Shown in pieces: positions 63,708 through 64,000 of a DNA stretch of 64,000 nt. Under the pieces are notes generated by a model that searched no databases, was not told where the DNA came from, and saw nothing but the letters and a program-made list of their open reading frames with translations. How positions within the stretch are numbered: position 1 is the first letter of the stretch; every line of letters starts with the position of its first letter. The stretch spans positions 1-64,000 of the forward strand of contig NZ_JACKTL010000061.1 in the NCBI RefSeq assembly GCF_025822245.1, given 5' to 3'. The DNA comes from Mycolicibacterium hodleri (lineage in GTDB: Bacteria > Actinomycetota > Actinomycetes > Mycobacteriales > Mycobacteriaceae). Made by a program: the position numbers and the translations under genes.

Positions 63708-64000
63708 TGCCGCTGCTCCTGCATGGCGACGGCCTTCTTCATCGTCTCCCTGGCCCGGCCCCGGTCGCCGGCGTAGTCGTAGGCGCGGGCCAGTCGATAC
63801 CACCGCACCCACTCGTCGGGGTGCTCCTCGACCTCGGCACGCACGGCGTCGAAGAGACCGTCGGCGGCCTCGCGTTCGATGCGGCCCGACGGCCGTCGGG
63901 GCAGCGCGTCGACGTCGAGCTCCATGCCCTGCTCCCGCGCCAGGCGGGCCAGGCGCTGATGCGCGAACCCGGCGCGCAGCGTGGCGATCAGGGCCCACAG
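63704..64000 (-). CDS. Partial protein with a TPR-like segment (3' part)
   Basis: The frame is open to the window edge, so only the last 98 residues are seen. The visible part contains WALIATLRAGFAHQRLARLAREQG and a TPR-like helix pair, DEWVRWYRLARAYDYAGDRGRARETMKKAVAMQ. The 73-residue frame from the ATG at 63925 is probably not the true start, because coding sequence continues upstream. Function is unknown; the stop overlaps the flavodoxin-like gene. Confidence 0.65.
   Translation of the reverse strand: MWALIATLRAGFAHQRLARLAREQGMELDVDALPRRPSGRIEREAADGLFDAVRAEVEEHPDEWVRWYRLARAYDYAGDRGRARETMKKAVAMQEQRQ

Overview
The window looks like chromosomal DNA of a fast-growing mycobacterium (Mycolicibacterium type). 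GC content is high, GTG starts are frequent, and genes are packed with ATGA/GTGA stop-start overlaps. The backbone follows the Mycobacterium tuberculosis gene order from Rv2714 to Rv2765: PAC2 protein, hydrolase, PhzF, nrdR, chiZ-like, lexA, LGFP protein, fadE20, hflX, dapF, miaA, miaB, recX, recA, DUF3046, glycosyltransferase, ephG, pspM/pspA/clgR, pgsA3, argA, ftsK, ABM protein, SDR, RNase J, dapA, dfrA, thyA, dienelactone hydrolase. RecA carries no intein. There are no tRNA or rRNA genes, no CRISPR array and no recognisable insertion sequence or prophage. No gap between genes exceeds 300 bases.

Layout. 1-5 kb: a truncated-looking lipoprotein, the Rv2714-Rv2716 block, nrdR, and the SOS pair chiZ-like/lexA with several LexA-type boxes between them. 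5-12 kb: a secreted LGFP-repeat membrane protein, fadE20, and two insertions relative to M. tuberculosis (a BisC-type molybdoenzyme and an RhlE-type helicase). 12-20 kb: hflX, dapF, miaA, an extradiol-dioxygenase-like protein, a DUF349 protein, a membrane protein and miaB. 20-25 kb: a gluABCD-type glutamate ABC importer, then recX-recA with an SOS box and a probable ClpR/PafBC-type promoter. 25-39.2 kb: the main accessory block, a complete group 1h (Hhy/Hyd2-type) [NiFe] hydrogenase locus. 39-48 kb: backbone genes including the clgR-pspA-pspM envelope-stress set (with a SigE-like promoter), pgsA3, argA and ftsK, plus a DUF559-like nuclease-fold gene between two copies of a 61-bp hairpin repeat. 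48.6-54.6 kb: a SulP-STAS-carbonic anhydrase fusion, ABM protein, SDR, RNase J and dapA. 54.7-58.5 kb: an inserted set with a FadR-type regulator, a prolyl-aminopeptidase-like hydrolase, an amino acid permease and a zinc deaminase. 58.5-64 kb: YcaQ-like protein, dfrA, thyA, dienelactone hydrolase, CitE-like lyase, a small membrane protein, a flavodoxin-like protein and a partial TPR-like gene.

How the hydrogenase block works together. hhyS and hhyL encode the heterodimer that oxidises H2. HypA and HypB deliver nickel; HypC (two copies), HypD, HypE and HypF build the Fe(CN)2CO centre; a protease trims HhyL. Between hhyL and the protease lie the Fe-S protein HhyE, DUF5947, DUF6084, a 461-residue protein of unknown function and a 39-residue membrane protein. 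A DUF6390-type protein closes the block. These uncharacterised partners probably attach the enzyme to the membrane and carry electrons to the respiratory chain.

Two genes look broken by small length changes. A 28-bp tandem duplication shifts the frame of the lipoprotein at the left edge. The hydrogenase maturation protease has no usable start in its own frame; one extra G in a GGGG run would restore it. Both need checking against raw reads.
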